Shown piece by piece: positions 6,353-7,784 of a DNA stretch of 7,784 nucleotides (positions are counted from its first letter, which is position 1; the number at the start of each line of letters is the position of its first letter). Source of the stretch: Candidatus Parcubacteria bacterium (GTDB taxonomy: Bacteria > Patescibacteriota > Patescibacteriia > UBA1558 > GWA2-36-10); contig JAHFJB010000014.1 of the NCBI GenBank assembly GCA_023246135.1, forward strand, positions 1 through 7,784, written 5' to 3'. The notes beneath the pieces were generated by a model, which was not told where the DNA came from, did not search any database, and saw only the letters and a program-made list of their open reading frames with translations. The translations under genes were made by a program, and so were the position numbers.

Positions 6353-7141
6353 ATGCAGTATAGGTCGAAAAATTCAAAGGGATTAACAATGATAGAGCTC
6401 ATTGTTGTTATTGGCGTTTTGGTAATTTTAGCGGTGGCGGTTTTTTTTAATATTCGAGCGCCGCAAAGAGCCGGTGAAGCTAGAAATGCCCGCCGCACCT
6501 ATGATGTCCAATCTTTAGCCAAAGCCCTAGAAACATATGAGATAGATAATGGCCAACTGCCTAGCGGTTTTTCTTCCACGACTATTGGTATAGGTGGTAA
6601 ATATGTCTTATGCAGCTCTAGTGGCACCCTGACTTGTGATGGTCAGACCCGCGGCTGCTTGGTAGTCACTGACACTAATTTTATAGGCAAATATCTGCCC
6701 AGCCTACCAATTGATCCCGCTAAGACCAATACGGCTGATTCCGGCTACTATATTACCAGAAAAACAGGCAATAAGATCGCTTTTGGTGCTTGTAGCCCGT
6801 ATAATAGTGTGGCGATTGAAATGGTAGCGGCCGCTGCTTTGCCTACCTATCACGTGACTTGCGGTGATGGTAATAAGCAGGGTTCTGAGGTCTGTGATGA
6901 TGGTAATACTTGGAATGAAGAGTGCGGTAATCACGTCAAAGAGAGTGCTGGTACTTATTGTAATAGCACTTGTAGTGCAGTAATTACTATTGCTACTAAT
7001 GAGAAATGTGATTTTTCTGGCTCTAGTATATGTCATATAGAGAGCATGGGTTGGGTTTACGAATCGGTTCCTGGTTCTAAGTGGCTCTATTGTGCTGGTG
7101 ATTGTTTGCAGGGTGCTGATATGTGCCCAGGGGAACAGTAG
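6353..7141 (+). CDS. Type IV pilin-like protein with cysteine-rich (Myxococcus repeat/DUF4215-like) C-terminal domain
   Basis: Exported, membrane-anchored pilin or pseudopilin of 262 residues. The short basic leader MQYRSKNSKG (1-10) ends at a prepilin peptidase site, KG|LTMIE, with the conserved Glu at +5 (E15), followed by the hydrophobic helix LTMIELIVVIGVLVILAVAV (11-30) and the alpha-helical stalk with DVQSLAKALETYEIDNGQLP (51-70). Residues about 80-160 form the globular pilin part (NFIGKYLPSLPIDP, SGYYITRKTGNKIAFGAC). From 170 the protein changes: CGDGNKQGSEVCDDGN (170-185) matches the Myxococcus cysteine-rich repeat/DUF4215 family. The mature protein has 14 cysteines, an even number, which suits disulfides formed outside the cell. 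The gene stands alone between its own promoter and terminator. It could be a minor or tip pilin working in adhesion; the pilus machinery is not in this window. Start supported by AGGG at 6345-6348. Confidence 0.9.
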   Translation: MQYRSKNSKGLTMIELIVVIGVLVILAVAVFFNIRAPQRAGEARNARRTYDVQSLAKALETYEIDNGQLPSGFSSTTIGIGGKYVLCSSSGTLTCDGQTRGCLVVTDTNFIGKYLPSLPIDPAKTNTADSGYYITRKTGNKIAFGACSPYNSVAIEMVAAAALPTYHVTCGDGNKQGSEVCDDGNTWNEECGNHVKESAGTYCNSTCSAVITIATNEKCDFSGSSICHIESMGWVYESVPGSKWLYCAGDCLQGADMCPGEQ

Positions 7142-7153
7142 AATTTATTTATG

Positions 7154-7187
7154 GAAAAAGCGAGGAAGATCGCTTTTTCTTTTTTTT
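7154..7187 (+). terminator. Intrinsic terminator of the pilin-like gene
   Basis: A perfect 10-base stem, GAAAAAGCGA (7154-7163) with TCGCTTTTTC (7170-7179), closes a six-base loop GGAAGA and runs straight into eight T (7180-7187). It begins 12 bases after the stop codon. The T run is where a -35 box for the next promoter would fall, so the two elements are packed end to end. Confidence 0.92.
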
Positions 7188-7199
7188 ATTGACGAAAAA

Positions 7200-7208
7200 T
7201 GTTATAAT
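7200..7208 (+). promoter_or_regulatory. Extended -10 promoter, probably giving a leaderless transcript
   Basis: TGTTATAAT is a perfect extended -10 (TG, one base, consensus TATAAT at 7203-7208). No good -35 exists at the proper distance: 7180-7185 is a T run, and TTGACG at 7189-7194 is only eight bases away. The start codon at 7216 begins eight bases past the -10 end, so the expected start of transcription (about 7214-7216) falls on or next to the ATG. Confidence 0.7.
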
Positions 7209-7215
7209 TTAGGTA

Positions 7216-7596
7216 ATGACGCAGAATATAGTAATTCAAGCTATCAAATCTCTGGTGATTGATATTATTGGGGAGATTTTATATTTTCCTTTGTGGTGGT
7301 ATGGCCAGGGCCTCAAGCAGACAGCTCTGTATGTTTTTCGTTCAGTCAAAAATTCTAATCGTGATTTAGCTTTAGGATTGATGCTTAAGAGTTTGTTTAA
7401 ACCGATGTTTGGTCAATATGATAGAACTGGTCGTTTGATTAGCTTTTTCATGAGATTTATTTTGACTTTTAGCCGGTTAGTAATTTTTTTATTAATCACT
7501 ATATTTTATATAGTGGTGATTATTTTTTGGTTACTGTTGCCAGTGGTAGTAGCTTGGGGCCTATATAACAACTCTAGTATTTTATGGAAGAGATAA
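7216..7596 (+). CDS. Small membrane protein, uncharacterised
   Basis: A 126-residue protein I cannot name; the style resembles conserved hypothetical membrane proteins of Patescibacteria, which is an impression, not a match. The N-terminal part is hydrophobic and amphipathic (SLVIDIIGEILYFPLWWYGQ, 12-31) and could lie in or across the membrane. A charged middle follows, with RSVKNSNRDLALGLMLKSLF and KPMFGQYDRTGRLISFFMRF (62-81), which reads like the conserved core. A long hydrophobic stretch, about 88-116, can form one long helix or a tight hairpin. It ends in a short tail, NNSSILWKR. Its start is fixed by the promoter just upstream and an AGG at 7211-7213. The 3' end overlaps the next gene by 13 bases, suggesting the two products are made together and may act together at the membrane. 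Confidence 0.8.
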   Translation: MTQNIVIQAIKSLVIDIIGEILYFPLWWYGQGLKQTALYVFRSVKNSNRDLALGLMLKSLFKPMFGQYDRTGRLISFFMRFILTFSRLVIFLLITIFYIVVIIFWLLLPVVVAWGLYNNSSILWKR

Positions 7597-7784
7597 AGTT
7601 TAAAAATTGTGAAGCTTGTGGTGGCACAGGACAGATAGGTGGCAAAAAATGTCCGACTTGTTTTGGACACGCTAGTTTTTATTTTACTAACAATAATTTT
7701 TTGTATTGGGACAGAGCGATTGGTTATGCCCATATTTTTGTCCGAGAGTTCAAGCAGGTTATAAATATAATTATCAATACAGTT
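7584..7784 (+). CDS. Protein with paired CxxCxG zinc motifs, N-terminal part (runs off window)
   Basis: The reading frame opens at ATG 7584 and stays open for 67 codons to the last base, so the gene continues beyond the window. Two DnaJ-like zinc knuckles lie at the start: CEACGGTG (9-16) and CPTCFGH (23-29). These are the CxxCxGxG half-sites of DnaJ-type zinc fingers, but no J domain precedes them. The next residues (FYFTNNNFLYWDRAIGYAHI, 32-51) are aromatic-rich, and VINIIINTV (59-67) may begin a membrane or core segment. It overlaps the preceding gene by 13 bases in another frame and has no visible Shine-Dalgarno site, pointing to coupled translation. The product beyond the zinc motif cannot be told; a membrane-associated ATPase or chaperone-like protein is possible but speculative. 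Confidence 0.75.
   Translation, partial: MEEIKFKNCEACGGTGQIGGKKCPTCFGHASFYFTNNNFLYWDRAIGYAHIFVREFKQVINIIINTV

Noticed and set aside
6704..7036. Open frame on the minus strand (110 codons) opposite the pilin-like gene
   Set aside because: Its translation is a Thr/Ile/Ser-rich low-complexity sequence, as expected from the complement of the pilin codons; the plus-strand frame has clear motifs.
7189..7194. TTGACG as a -35 box for the gene at 7216
   Set aside because: Only eight bases separate it from TATAAT; about 17 are needed, so it is more likely a chance match.
7506..7733. Open frame on the minus strand (75 codons) across the overlap of the last two genes
   Set aside because: Both plus-strand frames have better support: membrane segments in one and paired CxxCxG motifs in the other.

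Overview
The window looks like a piece of a bacterial chromosome, most plausibly from the Patescibacteria (Candidate Phyla Radiation). That placement is inference. It rests on a eukaryote-like IleRS, very tight gene packing with few clear Shine-Dalgarno sites, a pilin signal joined to a Myxococcus-type cysteine-rich repeat, several small conserved-looking membrane or zinc-ribbon proteins, and moderately AT-rich DNA. No phylogeny could be run here.

Left block (1-5507, + strand): ileS (3' part only), recO, a 605-aa cell-surface protein and tgt follow each other with +1, -8 and +2 base spacing, so they very probably form one operon. It mixes tRNA charging (ileS), tRNA anticodon modification (tgt), recombination repair (recO) and an uncharacterised membrane-anchored protein with about four Ig-like domains. 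A strong GC-rich hairpin at 5557-5582 ends the operon and probably serves both strands.

Middle block (5598-6253, - strand): two small genes face the operon. One encodes a zinc-ribbon protein with two membrane segments; the other a very basic protein with an HNH-like zinc finger. They are more AT-rich than their neighbours and look like an accessory insertion between conserved genes.

Right block (6304-7784, + strand): a single-gene unit for a type IV pilin-like protein, with its own extended -10 promoter and intrinsic terminator, carries a disulfide-rich C-terminal domain. The next promoter starts almost on top of that terminator and drives a small membrane protein that overlaps by 13 bases a second gene with paired CxxCxG zinc motifs. 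That gene runs off the window.

The most interesting observation is that Tgt keeps all its catalytic residues while all four structural zinc ligands are replaced (S318, H320, L323, N349 in place of Cys, Cys, Cys, His). I saw no CRISPR array, tRNA, rRNA, insertion sequence or recognisable defence system.
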